Shown here: in pieces, positions 6,701 through 14,887 of the stretch
How the letters are laid out: the number at the start of each line of letters is the position of its first letter
How positions within the stretch are numbered: the stretch's first letter is position 1
DNA from: a virus
DNA length: 21,341 nt
Reading direction: 5' to 3' (one strand)
Virus record (IMG/VR): IMGVR_UViG_3300044731_001710
Coordinates: 1-21,341 of that record
Notes under the pieces: model-generated
Databases searched by the model: none
Told to the model about the DNA's origin: nothing
What the model saw: only the letters and a program-made list of their open reading frames with translations
Program-made: the position numbers and the translations under genes

Positions 6701-8143
6701 TTATCTAAATTGGATCTGAACAGCGGTTTGGATTAGCTGCCTAATTAATGTAGGAGGTAACAAGAAATTAAGACGGCCTTTATTTTTCTCATCAATTTCT
6801 ACTACTAAATTTTCAATAAAATCTTTTGAATCTTGGACAAGTCCCAATTGTTCCCAATGTAAAAATCTGGAAATAGCTTCACACTTTGCAAGCTTTGGAG
6901 TTAATATTTTTTGACTTGGTGAAACAACGGCCGTGTTTTTTGCTAATTTAAATCTGCTATACTTTGACCAAAAATAATTTTTAAAATCACGTCTTATAAA
7001 AGATAAAGTAAAAACGGTCTCAGGACTAAGTAAACTTTCGTCTGGCAATCCAGCATCATTTTTTTTGTATGCGGTTAAAAGTCGTTCAATTCTTGCAGTA
7101 GTTCCTACTGTATTAATTACTCCAATCCCACGATTTAATAATTCCACAACCTCAGAGTTTTGTAATCTGTTGGTGACATCAGGGGGATCTATACCATTTA
7201 ACGGGACAGTTTGCAGCGGCCTAGCTGGATCAATGGAAACACTAACCGCTACGGCGGCAGCAAGAGCCGCTGATATCTCGTGATTGCCTTTTGGTGATTT
7301 ATGATAAGCTGAATAAATAATGTATGGGGTATTTAAATCGTCGAATTTATCGGTATCCGCCGTGGCTTTATTGTTTGTTCCGTAAACTAACACGCCATCT
7401 AATTGTTTTGCCGCATGCCAACGTTTTTCAAGCTCTGCTGAAAATTTTTCTAAAATAGTTTTATCCACAAAAGAAGAAACAAAAAAATCAAAATCAAAAT
7501 CTTTAATTATATCTTTAAAAATCTTTGATATTTCAAAACTTGAAGACACCCCACCTGAAAATTCAAGTTTTGTTTCAACTTCATTTACTTTAAAAATGCC
7601 TATTTTTCCATTTAAAGCCGCTGTTTTTTGAGTTGACGTAACTACAATTTCGGACGGTTTGTTATTAGCTGAATTTACTTTTACAGTAAACAATATCCCG
7701 TGTTGACTCATCCATTTATTAAATTCGTCTTCTATATTTTTAGTGATCAAACTGTACGCAACATTTGCCCAATAACCGTTATAAGTAAAATTGATATACT
7801 CATTTTCTTTCATTGTATCTGGTATTTTGTATGTAATTTTAGCGGCAATGTTGCTATTAGGTACTGCCATGCCCCAAAGTTCTGTCGCATTTCCTATATC
7901 ATTGTCTTTGTAGGATATAAACATTTCGTGCATAATGGTATTTCGACCAAAAATATCAATTACTGTTTTTTCACTTGAAAGTCTAAATAATTTATTGTGA
8001 TTTTCTTTTAATTTGTCATCAATATTTGCGGTAGAAATTAACAAAGTTTTAGTAACTTTGTTAGCCCCACTGGCGGCACTTGTATCAAATTCAATCCAGC
8101 AACTCGGTTGCCTTGTATCGGTTATTGTATTAAAGGAAACCAT
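6701..8143 (-). CDS. Contractile tail sheath protein, Mu gpL-like
   Basis: The 480-residue protein opens MVSFNTITDTRQPSCWIEFD with a following SAASGA. It ends with a C-terminal domain that is typical of sheath proteins: FTLSFIRRDFKNYFWSKYSR, then a region rich in Leu and Trp, and finally NFLLPPTLIRQLIQTAVQIQ. The 'LLPP.L..QL......QF' end is shared with Mu gpL. Length is close to that of Mu gpL. Its presence shows the virion has a contractile, myovirus-type tail, although the head genes are lambda-like. ATG at 8143 overlaps the previous gene by 14 bp and has AAGGATA upstream, so translation is coupled. Confidence 0.85.
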   Translation of the reverse strand: MVSFNTITDTRQPSCWIEFDTSAASGANKVTKTLLISTANIDDKLKENHNKLFRLSSEKTVIDIFGRNTIMHEMFISYKDNDIGNATELWGMAVPNSNIAAKITYKIPDTMKENEYINFTYNGYWANVAYSLITKNIEDEFNKWMSQHGILFTVKVNSANNKPSEIVVTSTQKTAALNGKIGIFKVNEVETKLEFSGGVSSSFEISKIFKDIIKDFDFDFFVSSFVDKTILEKFSAELEKRWHAAKQLDGVLVYGTNNKATADTDKFDDLNTPYIIYSAYHKSPKGNHEISAALAAAVAVSVSIDPARPLQTVPLNGIDPPDVTNRLQNSEVVELLNRGIGVINTVGTTARIERLLTAYKKNDAGLPDESLLSPETVFTLSFIRRDFKNYFWSKYSRFKLAKNTAVVSPSQKILTPKLAKCEAISRFLHWEQLGLVQDSKDFIENLVVEIDEKNKGRLNFLLPPTLIRQLIQTAVQIQFR

Positions 8144-8645
8144 TTTTATTATCCTTTTCTTCGTTATTTAATTGTATTTCTAATTTTGGTAATTTTAATT
8201 CTTCAACTTCTTCCCATGGAATAGGGTGGAACTCATAGTTAACAAGATAATTTAGAGTCATTATTTCACATAAACTCGAACTTATTTTTTCGTTTGTATC
8301 GTATTCCATGCCTTCATATTTTATCTTAAAATTGGGGGATATAAACGAGGCCATTTCATTTTCAATTAATTCTGCTATATCTTCTGCAAGCTCCCAACCA
8401 TCTAAATCATTAATGGGGTACTTATTAAAAATAAGAACCTTTAATAAAACATCTCTTTCTGTTCCATATGGGAAAATATCTTTAACCATTTTTTCAGGAA
8501 CACTTAAAATGCTTACAATTGGATAAGTTTCTTTATTATCAAAAGAATGTAAGTAATTTATTCGTAACTGAACTTTATTAAAGAGTTTTTTAAGATACTC
8601 AAAAATCTCTTTTTTTATTAATTTTCTTGTTACTTGAATTGTCAT
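8130..8645 (-). CDS. Tail terminator/completion-like protein
   Basis: The 171-residue protein lies between the FII-like head-tail connector and the sheath, the position of the tail terminator (lambda gpU-type) or Mu gp37-type protein. It reads PIVSILSVPEKMVKDIFPYG, then VLLKVLIFNK and a helix WELAEDIAELIENEM; the order strand, strand, helix with a dimer-like acidic helix fits the terminator fold, but sequence similarity is weak. The acidic tail ends EEKDNKNGFL. The frame opens at a GTG (8654), but ATG at 8645 is five bases after AGGTGA, which I prefer. It overlaps the previous gene by 47 bp. Confidence 0.6.
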   Translation of the reverse strand: MTIQVTRKLIKKEIFEYLKKLFNKVQLRINYLHSFDNKETYPIVSILSVPEKMVKDIFPYGTERDVLLKVLIFNKYPINDLDGWELAEDIAELIENEMASFISPNFKIKYEGMEYDTNEKISSSLCEIMTLNYLVNYEFHPIPWEEVEELKLPKLEIQLNNEEKDNKNGFL

Positions 8646-8958
8646 GATACTCACCTAGATAATATTTGATAAATCCTTGCAAAGTTTCTTGTGCTACAAC
8701 GCTATATTTCTTTTCTTTAATTTTAACAAAATTGACTTCTACTCTATCAAATTCATCTTTAGATTTTACACTGACCGTACAAAGGTAATCAGTAATACTT
8801 GCAATAGAGTTTTCTAAAGGGGTAAGTAACTTCTCCCCATAAATACCAGTCAATAAATTAAACCTATCGTCTTTAAATTGGACTAAAAGCGGCTCACCTA
8901 ATGTTCTGTTAATTATATTTGAAGCGTTTTCTACTAATGAATTAAAGTTTATTTTCAT
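8599..8958 (-). CDS. Head-tail connector, lambda FII-like
   Basis: The 119-residue protein follows the decoration protein and precedes the tail terminator-like gene. The length and beta-rich middle (LLVQFKDDRFNLLTGIYGEK and DRVEVNFVKIKEKKYSVVAQ) fit the lambda gpFII family: these proteins form a ring that receives the tail. The opening 'F..L...A...I....G' and a mid-protein G-Y/E-V turn are shared. Its start ATG (8958) overlaps the stop of the upstream gene by one base (TAATG), indicating translational coupling. The call rests on position plus weak pattern; a head completion protein of another type is possible. Confidence 0.6.
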   Translation of the reverse strand: MKINFNSLVENASNIINRTLGEPLLVQFKDDRFNLLTGIYGEKLLTPLENSIASITDYLCTVSVKSKDEFDRVEVNFVKIKEKKYSVVAQETLQGFIKYYLGEYHDNSSNKKINKKRDF

Positions 8959-9284
8959 TATATGAGAATCTCCGCTAATTCATTTTCACCGCTAGTTAGG
9001 GCATAACCAATTAAATTATTATTTTGAGTTGCTGATAATGTTCTAGCGGCAGTGTCCAAATATATCGGAGCACCTGCAACGAATTTTCCTGTCACTGCTA
9101 ATAAAAATTGGCCTTTAAAATCCACTGTAACATGCTCACCTTGTTTTGCGTTAGTTAACGGTACGTAAACTATTTTACCTAATAAATAGGGTTCATGTGC
9201 TTTTACATTTTCAGGAGCTGAAAAATATCCAGTTGTATATTCGCCAATTTTGCCAGTGTAATGTTTAGGTTTTTCTAAAGTCAT
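8958..9284 (-). CDS. DUF2190-type capsid decoration protein
   Basis: The 108-residue protein is a small beta-rich protein. The segments KIVYVPLTNAKQGEHVTVDF, GQFLLAVTGKFVAGAPIYLD and a final LIGYALTSGENELAEILI fit DUF2190/capsid-cement proteins, which stabilise the capsid shell as trimers. The 'G..I(V)...P...A..G' pattern and 'IGYAL..G....AEI.L' end are characteristic. It follows the capsid gene directly, as expected. ATG at 9284 has AAAGGA upstream. Its end overlaps the FII-like start by one base. Confidence 0.78.
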   Translation of the reverse strand: MTLEKPKHYTGKIGEYTTGYFSAPENVKAHEPYLLGKIVYVPLTNAKQGEHVTVDFKGQFLLAVTGKFVAGAPIYLDTAARTLSATQNNNLIGYALTSGENELAEILI

Positions 9285-9325
9285 TTTTTTAATCCTTTCT
9301 AAATTTAGTTATGTTTGTTACTTTA

Positions 9326-11308
9326 TTATTTCCCAGGATTGTAAAAAACCCCTTTATAACTGGATATTGCAGCCGCAAAATCCAGTAACCCAATAAAGTC
9401 AATTGAAAGTGTATCGAAATTTTGTTGTTTCCTTAGTTGCGAACCTGTGGAACCTGCTAAATATGCGGTTTTGACTATGTCATATTGAATTGGATTAGCA
9501 GTCATGTACCAGCCATGAGGGTTGATACTATCTAAAGACGGGTCGACAATTAATTGGAATCTATTTGCGTATATATTGATGTCTTCAGCTTTATTTGCAT
9601 TGACAGAAGCAAGAGCACGGTAAGCTGAATTTTCTAAATTCTTTGGTACAATTAGCCAACACCCATATAAGCCTATTCGGTTACCATCTAATGCTACTTG
9701 TGCAGCTAAAGCATTGTCACCTTCCTCAAATGTTTTTGCGCTTGGAATGCCTTTGATGGCAGCTAGATTGCCGTGTTCTTTACAAAATACGGTGTGGCCA
9801 TCCGCCATTTTATAAGTAAGATCTGAAAACAAAGACATGATTATTTTCTTTTCAGTCATTGCCGCACCACGTCCAAACATTTTTGGAATTTCTTGCAATA
9901 ATCCTATTTCATCGCCTATGATTGCTTGACGAGTGATAGATAATTTCTTTTGAAAAGTGTCTAATTTAATAGAATTTTGAGTGTTGTTTGTGGAGTGTCC
10001 TTGCTTTGGTGGCGCACCTTCTGGCGTTTTTTCAAACTCGGTAAATATTGTCGTATCAACAAGATTAGTTGCTTTAAAGTCTGGTAACACCATGGGGCTA
10101 ATTAAAGGTTTATAGGGTTGCTCAATAAGTCCATAATTGAATTTTACGACTTTATTCACAACTGTATGAAGTGCATCTCCAAATAATGCCGAATTTATCC
10201 CACGTTCCGCAATTTCGTTTCTGTCGTATCCGCTTAAATCTCTATTTAAACATTTAATAGTATCAAGAAAGGAAATGCCACGATAATTTGCGCCTATTTC
10301 CTGTATTTCTTCGACACCAATACGAGCAGCAAGGGCATTTTCAATGCCTCGTTGCATATGTTTTATTTCACAGTGGTCTGTCCCATATACAGGTGCAGAG
10401 TGCGATTTAATTGGATTATTCTTTTCAAAATTTTCCATTGCGTATTGAGTAATAAGTTTTTTGCCATGTTGAATATCTAACGCATCAGTTAAAACATTAT
10501 GTGTTTGTTCTGTATTTAGAGAACGTTTTGCACATAGGACGCTTAAATCTGCATAAAAAACAGAACTCTTAGGTATGTCCGTAGTATTTGCGGAATTTAG
10601 AGAACGAGTTTCTGTTTTTATATCAGAAACGGCATTGCTTGATTCTATCGTCGTTGAATTATTAGCAACATTGTCATTCATAGAAGCTGTTATTGCTGGC
10701 TCGCTTGTTTTCATGGCACGGCCGATTTTATTTTTATAAAACATTGTATCTGTTTCTCCTTCAATTATTGTTTCGTTATAGGAATTGTTATCATCAGTTA
10801 ATGAACGAATATTTGCTTTATAATCCGCTGATACAGGGACTATTGAAATTTCAAATGGTTCTAATTTTGTGATTAATTTTGTTTTATATGCGTAGTTTTC
10901 TTTTTGTAGCCATTTTATAAGAAGTGTAAAATATCCCATGGAAATACTGGTAATAATTCCATCTTTTATATCTTGCCAAAGGTCATCTAATCCTGATCGT
11001 TTTGATAATCTAGCCGCTACATGTAACAAACCATTTTCGATCCATGCGTCTGTTGTACGGCCTAATATATGGGAAATATCATCCCGTTTGTGGTTATTAA
11101 GTAGGCTTGCTCCTGCCTTTAATCTATTTAAAACTACACTGTCATCAGAGATAACTAGCTCTTCAAAATAAGTAACTTCTTTACCATTTATTAATACAGT
11201 TCTTGGAGTTTCTGCACCTGTTGAAGCAATTAATATAAAGGATCTATCTTCATCTTTTGTGCTTTCAGGCTTTAATTTAAAACAAGATTCTAAAACGGAT
11301 ATTGTCAT
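9326..11308 (-). CDS. Prohead protease / major capsid protein fusion
   Basis: A single 660-residue protein combines two roles normally on separate genes. Residues 1-190 are an HK97/S78-like prohead protease: LLNNHKRDDISHILGR carries His73, TSISMGY carries Ser123, and EPFEISIVPVSADYKA lies downstream. Residues about 195-250 form an Asn/Ser/Thr-rich linker, possibly scaffold-like. From about 340 to the end is a major capsid domain (GVEEIQEIGANYRGISFLDT and following, ending YKGVFYNPGK). The protease would cut itself off during maturation. ATG at 11308 overlaps the portal stop by ATGA and GGAGGT lies just upstream. No separate capsid gene exists elsewhere in the window, so the fusion is very likely the functional form. 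Confidence 0.88.
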   Translation of the reverse strand: MTISVLESCFKLKPESTKDEDRSFILIASTGAETPRTVLINGKEVTYFEELVISDDSVVLNRLKAGASLLNNHKRDDISHILGRTTDAWIENGLLHVAARLSKRSGLDDLWQDIKDGIITSISMGYFTLLIKWLQKENYAYKTKLITKLEPFEISIVPVSADYKANIRSLTDDNNSYNETIIEGETDTMFYKNKIGRAMKTSEPAITASMNDNVANNSTTIESSNAVSDIKTETRSLNSANTTDIPKSSVFYADLSVLCAKRSLNTEQTHNVLTDALDIQHGKKLITQYAMENFEKNNPIKSHSAPVYGTDHCEIKHMQRGIENALAARIGVEEIQEIGANYRGISFLDTIKCLNRDLSGYDRNEIAERGINSALFGDALHTVVNKVVKFNYGLIEQPYKPLISPMVLPDFKATNLVDTTIFTEFEKTPEGAPPKQGHSTNNTQNSIKLDTFQKKLSITRQAIIGDEIGLLQEIPKMFGRGAAMTEKKIIMSLFSDLTYKMADGHTVFCKEHGNLAAIKGIPSAKTFEEGDNALAAQVALDGNRIGLYGCWLIVPKNLENSAYRALASVNANKAEDINIYANRFQLIVDPSLDSINPHGWYMTANPIQYDIVKTAYLAGSTGSQLRKQQNFDTLSIDFIGLLDFAAAISSYKGVFYNPGK

Positions 11309-12645
11309 TTATTACCTCCTATTTTTTTATTTTTATTATCCGTTTTATTTTTTAATGGGGTATTTAAAACTTGTTCAGACGAGGTATAGCCATCTTCTCT
11401 TCTAATTTCTTCCACTGTTTTTAATTGATGTTGCAAAGCGAGGACATGCGCTTTCACGTCTTTTAATGTGTCGATACTTTCTCGCTTCGGAGCTGTCCAA
11501 ATTGCTTTTATTTTTTCAACTTCAAATTTTGGATAATGATAGTTAACTCCCTCGGCAAACCATTTAACAATGGGGTCGCACATCTGAGGGATAATTGTAT
11601 TTTCTCTCCACGCATCTACATTTTTGTAGTACTCTACCAGCCCAACACGGGCAGAACTAAAATTAACTTCAGATAGATCAGACGTTAATAATTCATACGG
11701 CATGCTGATAGCTGCGGCTATTTTCTTTAAAGTAACGCTTACAAATTCTGCATAACCTAAAACATTGGGTGGAGTGGGAAAAGTAACGGTTTTTCCTGCT
11801 GGCAGATATTCTATCGTACCTGCGCCCATTGTCTCACCTTCTAAATGCCGAGGATTGTCTTTTTCGGCAATTTGGCTTCCGCCTTGGATGTCATGCACGA
11901 AAGCCGAAAAACAGCTTGCTACACGCCTTCTAATGAGTTCCGAAGTTTGATAATCATCAAGATGTTTTAAATCGAGCATAGCAGGTGTAAGCGTTGGGAT
12001 TCCTCTAATCTGCCCAGCTCGTTCTATTTTTATTAATTGCAACATCTCAGTGGCAGGAATAAAACTCGATTCGGCCGTGTTATGGCTATGCTTAACCATG
12101 AAGCCTAGCCGCCTACCACGTGGATTTACAACAACACCTTGAACGATTTGCCCCATTGGGGAGGTTGTTTGATTTAAACTCTCATCTACTAACTCTGCCT
12201 CTATAAGGCCAATTTCAAAACCTAATAAGTTATCCGCTGGATACCAGCGAAGAAACGCATCACCGCCAGCCGCTACCTCCCGACAAGCTAGGGATTGGAG
12301 GCCGTAAAGATTTAGCATGCCATCGGCACTTACATTTGCGCTTTTTGCCCATTCGTCCCATAGCTCTTGCAGGAATCTATTCTTTTTATTTCCATAATAA
12401 ATATCTGCCAGTATCCCACCACCAACCACGTTATTTTGGATGGATGACATGGCTTTGGAAGGATAGCCGCTATCGTCCACCAGTTGGCGGCTTCTAGCCC
12501 TTAGAGTACTCAAATTATATGCAAGTTTATGATTAATCCCATGTGTATCTAATGCAAGCCAATTTTGATGGCGTGCGCTTCTGCTAGCCGCTGCAAACGA
12601 CCTTGTGTTGATTTCCCATTGATAATAGACATTATCTTGGATCAT
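11305..12645 (-). CDS. Phage portal protein, lambda family
   Basis: The 446-residue protein forms the dodecameric gateway for DNA at the capsid vertex. It reads AAASRSARHQNWLALDTHGI near the start, then ARSRQLVDDSGYPSKAMSSI and NVVGGGI, then REVAAGGDAFLRW. These are the lambda-type portal signatures (lambda gpB family). Later comes RGIPTLTPAMLDLKHLDDYQ and the FSSARVGLVEYYKN region of the wing/crown. It is somewhat shorter than lambda gpB because the C-terminal part is trimmed. The start ATG (12645) overlaps gpW by 14 bp. A C-terminal Lys-rich tail (DNKNKKIGGNK) ends it. Confidence 0.9.
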   Translation of the reverse strand: MIQDNVYYQWEINTRSFAAASRSARHQNWLALDTHGINHKLAYNLSTLRARSRQLVDDSGYPSKAMSSIQNNVVGGGILADIYYGNKKNRFLQELWDEWAKSANVSADGMLNLYGLQSLACREVAAGGDAFLRWYPADNLLGFEIGLIEAELVDESLNQTTSPMGQIVQGVVVNPRGRRLGFMVKHSHNTAESSFIPATEMLQLIKIERAGQIRGIPTLTPAMLDLKHLDDYQTSELIRRRVASCFSAFVHDIQGGSQIAEKDNPRHLEGETMGAGTIEYLPAGKTVTFPTPPNVLGYAEFVSVTLKKIAAAISMPYELLTSDLSEVNFSSARVGLVEYYKNVDAWRENTIIPQMCDPIVKWFAEGVNYHYPKFEVEKIKAIWTAPKRESIDTLKDVKAHVLALQHQLKTVEEIRREDGYTSSEQVLNTPLKNKTDNKNKKIGGNK

Positions 12646-12844
12646 AAATCATTACTCGCCTGTTTGGTCTGTTCCTATTTAATGAATTAATTTTTGTAAT
12701 TAAAATATCCCGTGCATTTAATAGTTCGCTTGTTGTTTTAAAATGAACTTCTTTACCATCAAATTTAACAATTTTTACATTGCTAAATATGGCTTCCTCA
12801 ACGGCTTCCAATTGCTCCATTAATTTTGATCTGTTTTCTGACAC
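12632..12844 (-). CDS. gpW-like head-tail joining protein
   Basis: The 70-residue protein begins the minus-strand structural operon and precedes the portal gene, as gpW does in lambda. It has the gpW pattern: an N-terminal helix (KLMEQLEAVEEAIFS) followed by VKIVKFDGKEVHFKT, a Ser/Glu-rich loop and a helix with a basic C-terminus (RNRPNRRVMIYDPR). The start is a GTG at 12844 preceded by GAGGGGG, inside one arm of the large dyad. The protein would plug the portal channel during DNA retention. Small size limits certainty, but the context is strong. Confidence 0.78.
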   Translation of the reverse strand: MSENRSKLMEQLEAVEEAIFSNVKIVKFDGKEVHFKTTSELLNARDILITKINSLNRNRPNRRVMIYDPR

Positions 12845-12857
12845 GGTTTCACCCCCT

Positions 12858-12962
12858 CAAAATTTTAAAAAATCACGTAGCCAATTGATTCGCTTAGTTT
12901 TTTTAAATCCGATTTAAAAAGTCCAACCCTTTCAATTAGGTACGTGCTTTCTTAAAATTTTG
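12858..12962. repeat. 105 bp interrupted palindrome; divergent control region
   Basis: A 31 bp element lies in opposite orientation at 12858-12888 and 12932-12962. The copies agree at 27 of 31 positions; shared cores are TCAATT, TACGTG and TTAAAATTTTG. Inside them 9 bp perfect arms TTTTTAAAT/ATTTAAAAA (12900-12908 and 12912-12920) flank CCG. Both pairs share one centre, base 12910, though the bases between them (12889-12899, 12921-12931) do not match. Each element ends at the Shine-Dalgarno of its outward gene: gpW on the left and endolysin on the right. This is therefore the shared 5' control region of both late operons. No strong -35/-10 pair is visible, so an activator-dependent promoter or an mRNA leader element is possible. 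Confidence 0.75.
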
Positions 12963-12974
12963 GAGGTTTTGAAG

Positions 12975-13490
12975 ATGAGCAGATTAAACGAGTTTTTAAA
13001 CATTTTGGACAAAGTGGAAGGGAGACATAGCAATGATCCTCGTGATAGGGGAGGGGAAACTTTTAGAGGGATTACCCAAAAAACATACAATAATTTTTGT
13101 AAAAAAATGGGTATTCCTATTAAACCTGTCAGCTCATTATCTGACGAAGAAGTTAAATATTTTTATCAAGAAGAAATTTTTAAGAACTGTCGCTTTAATG
13201 AGCGAATAGAAATTCATTATAATTATTTTGATTGTTTAGTTAATGGGGGTAGTTATGGTCACAAAAAAATAACTGAATATATGAATGCAAAAATATTAGA
13301 AAGACCCATGACAGAATCAGAAATTTTAGAAACCCTCTATGACTTTAGATTAAAACAATTCAAAAAAATAGCTGAAATATATTACAAAACTACCTCAATA
13401 AATGAATACCCATTAAAAGGTTGGATAAACCGCATATCTAAAATAAGGGCGTATTTCAATAATAAAAAAAGGATAACAAATGGAAAATAA
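12975..13490 (+). CDS. Endolysin, GH108-type N-acetylmuramidase
   Basis: The 171-residue protein degrades peptidoglycan at the end of the lytic cycle. It carries the GH108 signature VEGRHSNDPRDRGGETFRGI with catalytic Glu15 in the EG motif, and continues with the GH108-like FYQEEIF and YFDCLVNGG segments, ending in a GW.NR motif (GWINRISKIR). It has no signal sequence, so it needs a holin. The frame also opens at a TTG at 12960, but ATG at 12975 has GGAGG (12962-12966) at the proper distance and is preferred. It overlaps the next gene by 11 bp, giving a lysis cassette. Confidence 0.9.
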   Translation: MSRLNEFLNILDKVEGRHSNDPRDRGGETFRGITQKTYNNFCKKMGIPIKPVSSLSDEEVKYFYQEEIFKNCRFNERIEIHYNYFDCLVNGGSYGHKKITEYMNAKILERPMTESEILETLYDFRLKQFKKIAEIYYKTTSINEYPLKGWINRISKIRAYFNNKKRITNGK

Positions 13491-13857
13491 TTCAAGCCCC
13501 CCAAATAATAAATCACAGGATAATGCCAATACAATGACTGAAAGATTGGTCAATAAAGTTACTGAAGGTTTCACAGGCTCAGGCGCACCTTATGTTTTTG
13601 GTACTGTGGTTTTGATTACAGTTTTTGTATTTGTGGGCTATGTAGCTAAAGATATAAACAATGGAGTTTTAGCTAAAATAGATGATATTTATAAAGAGCA
13701 AAAACAAGCAAATATTAATTCTGAAAAGATTCAAGTGAAACTTGAATCGAATCAAAGGGACTTATTGAATCTTAAAGAACAACAATTGAAAATTGAGAGA
13801 CTTCAAGCAGAACAAGAGAAACGTCTATACCGTATAGAATCAAAGAAGAACTATTAA
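13480..13857 (+). CDS. Holin- or inner-spanin-like membrane protein
   Basis: The 125-residue protein has one clear membrane segment at about residues 38-58 (YVFGTVVLITVFVFVGYVAK). A hydrophilic N-terminus of 30 residues precedes it, and a long charged helical region (about 66-122) likely to form a coiled coil follows. One transmembrane segment plus a coiled coil fits either a type III-like holin or an inner-membrane spanin. Directly following the endolysin and overlapping it by 11 bp supports a lysis role. RBS AAAGGATAA lies just before the ATG. No lipoprotein outer spanin is visible in other frames. Confidence 0.65.
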   Translation: MENNSSPPNNKSQDNANTMTERLVNKVTEGFTGSGAPYVFGTVVLITVFVFVGYVAKDINNGVLAKIDDIYKEQKQANINSEKIQVKLESNQRDLLNLKEQQLKIERLQAEQEKRLYRIESKKNY

Positions 13858-13886
13858 TTTAATTAAATATTAAGGATGATATTTTT

Positions 13887-14495
13887 ATGAATACAATTTT
13901 AAATTATCAAGTAATACAAGTAAACGATTCCCAATATTGGGACATTTACTATAATGAATTTATGCAAGATTTCCCTGATGAAATTACTTTTATTCGTGAA
14001 GGAATTTTAACAAATGAGCAAAAATTAAAAAGACAAAATCTATTAAATAAGACTTCAAATATCTCTCATCATTTTATTTTAAAAGACGGTGATAAAGCTA
14101 TTGCATTATTTAGGGGAGAGCAGAGAGACATAGATGTTTACTATCTACGCCATGGAGTCGTTAAAAAAGAATATCAAAGGCAGGGGATTTTATCGGAGTG
14201 TCTGAATAAAGCAATTGAGTATTGCAAAGAATTAGGATTTATTCAGATTATATGCTGCTTTGTCTTATCAAATAACAATATATTGGCGCAAATGATTAAG
14301 AAAGATTTTTATATTACAGGGATAGAAACACATGCCGAATATGGGCAAATAGGCTGGCTAACTCATTTTTTAAATGAAGATTTAAAGAAAGCCTATTTAT
14401 ACAGAACTGGCATGGTTTGCTTTTCCGATAAATTATGTGAACATTCAGAAGGAAATATGCAAAAGCTTCTAAACTTGATTAAAGGAAATTCTTAA
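13887..14495 (+). CDS. GNAT-family N-acetyltransferase (phage cargo)
   Basis: The 202-residue protein contains the acetyl-CoA binding motif of the GNAT fold at about 88-113. VVKKEYQRQGIL is the Q/R-x-x-G-x-G/A-like pyrophosphate loop, with the following helix ECLNKAIEYCKELGF, followed by FVLSNNNILAQMIKKDFY, the usual B motif region. Substrate is not predictable. It is unrelated to lysis yet sits in the lysis-to-terminase stretch and shares its direction, as cargo (moron) genes do. RBS AAGGATGA precedes ATG 13887. The 29 bp gap to the holin-like gene shows no terminator, so it is likely co-transcribed. Confidence 0.85.
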   Translation: MNTILNYQVIQVNDSQYWDIYYNEFMQDFPDEITFIREGILTNEQKLKRQNLLNKTSNISHHFILKDGDKAIALFRGEQRDIDVYYLRHGVVKKEYQRQGILSECLNKAIEYCKELGFIQIICCFVLSNNNILAQMIKKDFYITGIETHAEYGQIGWLTHFLNEDLKKAYLYRTGMVCFSDKLCEHSEGNMQKLLNLIKGNS

Positions 14496-14499
14496 ATAT

Positions 14500-14877
14500 A
14501 TGAAAAAATCTAATTTAATTTATACAATAATAACATTAACAATTATGGTAATTAGTGGATTTACTTTTTACCCTCTTTATAAAGTTTGGCAGCAAGAAAA
14601 AGAAGGAGAAGCAGAATTAGCACGAGCAACATCAAATAGGAAAATTAAAATCCTTGAAGCAGAAGCAAAAAAAGAAGCTGCAATTTCAGAAGCTCTTGCA
14701 GAAATAGAACGGGCTAAAGGTGTAGCTAAAGCAAACGAAATTATAGGCAGCTCATTAAAAAATAATGAGAGTTATTTACGTTATCTTTGGATATCAAATT
14801 TAAATGGGAATAATAAAGAAGTGATTTATATTCCTACAGAAGCAAATTTACCCATACTAGAAGCAGGCAAAAGATAA
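14500..14877 (+). CDS. Small membrane protein resembling the tail of SPFH/stomatin proteins
   Basis: The 125-residue protein has an N-terminal membrane segment at about residues 7-27 (IYTIITLTIMVISGFTFYPL). It is followed by a helical region rich in Glu/Ala/Lys (EAELARATSNRKIKILEAEA and IERAKGVAKANEIIGSSLKN), and then YLRYLWISNL and IYIPTEANLPILEAG. The Ala/Glu helix with 'ANEIIG.SL..NE.YLRYLWI' and the 'VIYIPTEANLPI' end resemble the C-terminal region of stomatin/prohibitin family proteins, but the SPFH domain is absent. Similar small phage proteins are known to me. Function is not established. It starts four bases after the GNAT gene stop with no strong RBS, so coupled translation is likely. 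Confidence 0.65.
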   Translation: MKKSNLIYTIITLTIMVISGFTFYPLYKVWQQEKEGEAELARATSNRKIKILEAEAKKEAAISEALAEIERAKGVAKANEIIGSSLKNNESYLRYLWISNLNGNNKEVIYIPTEANLPILEAGKR

Positions 14878-14887
14878 ATAAAAATTC

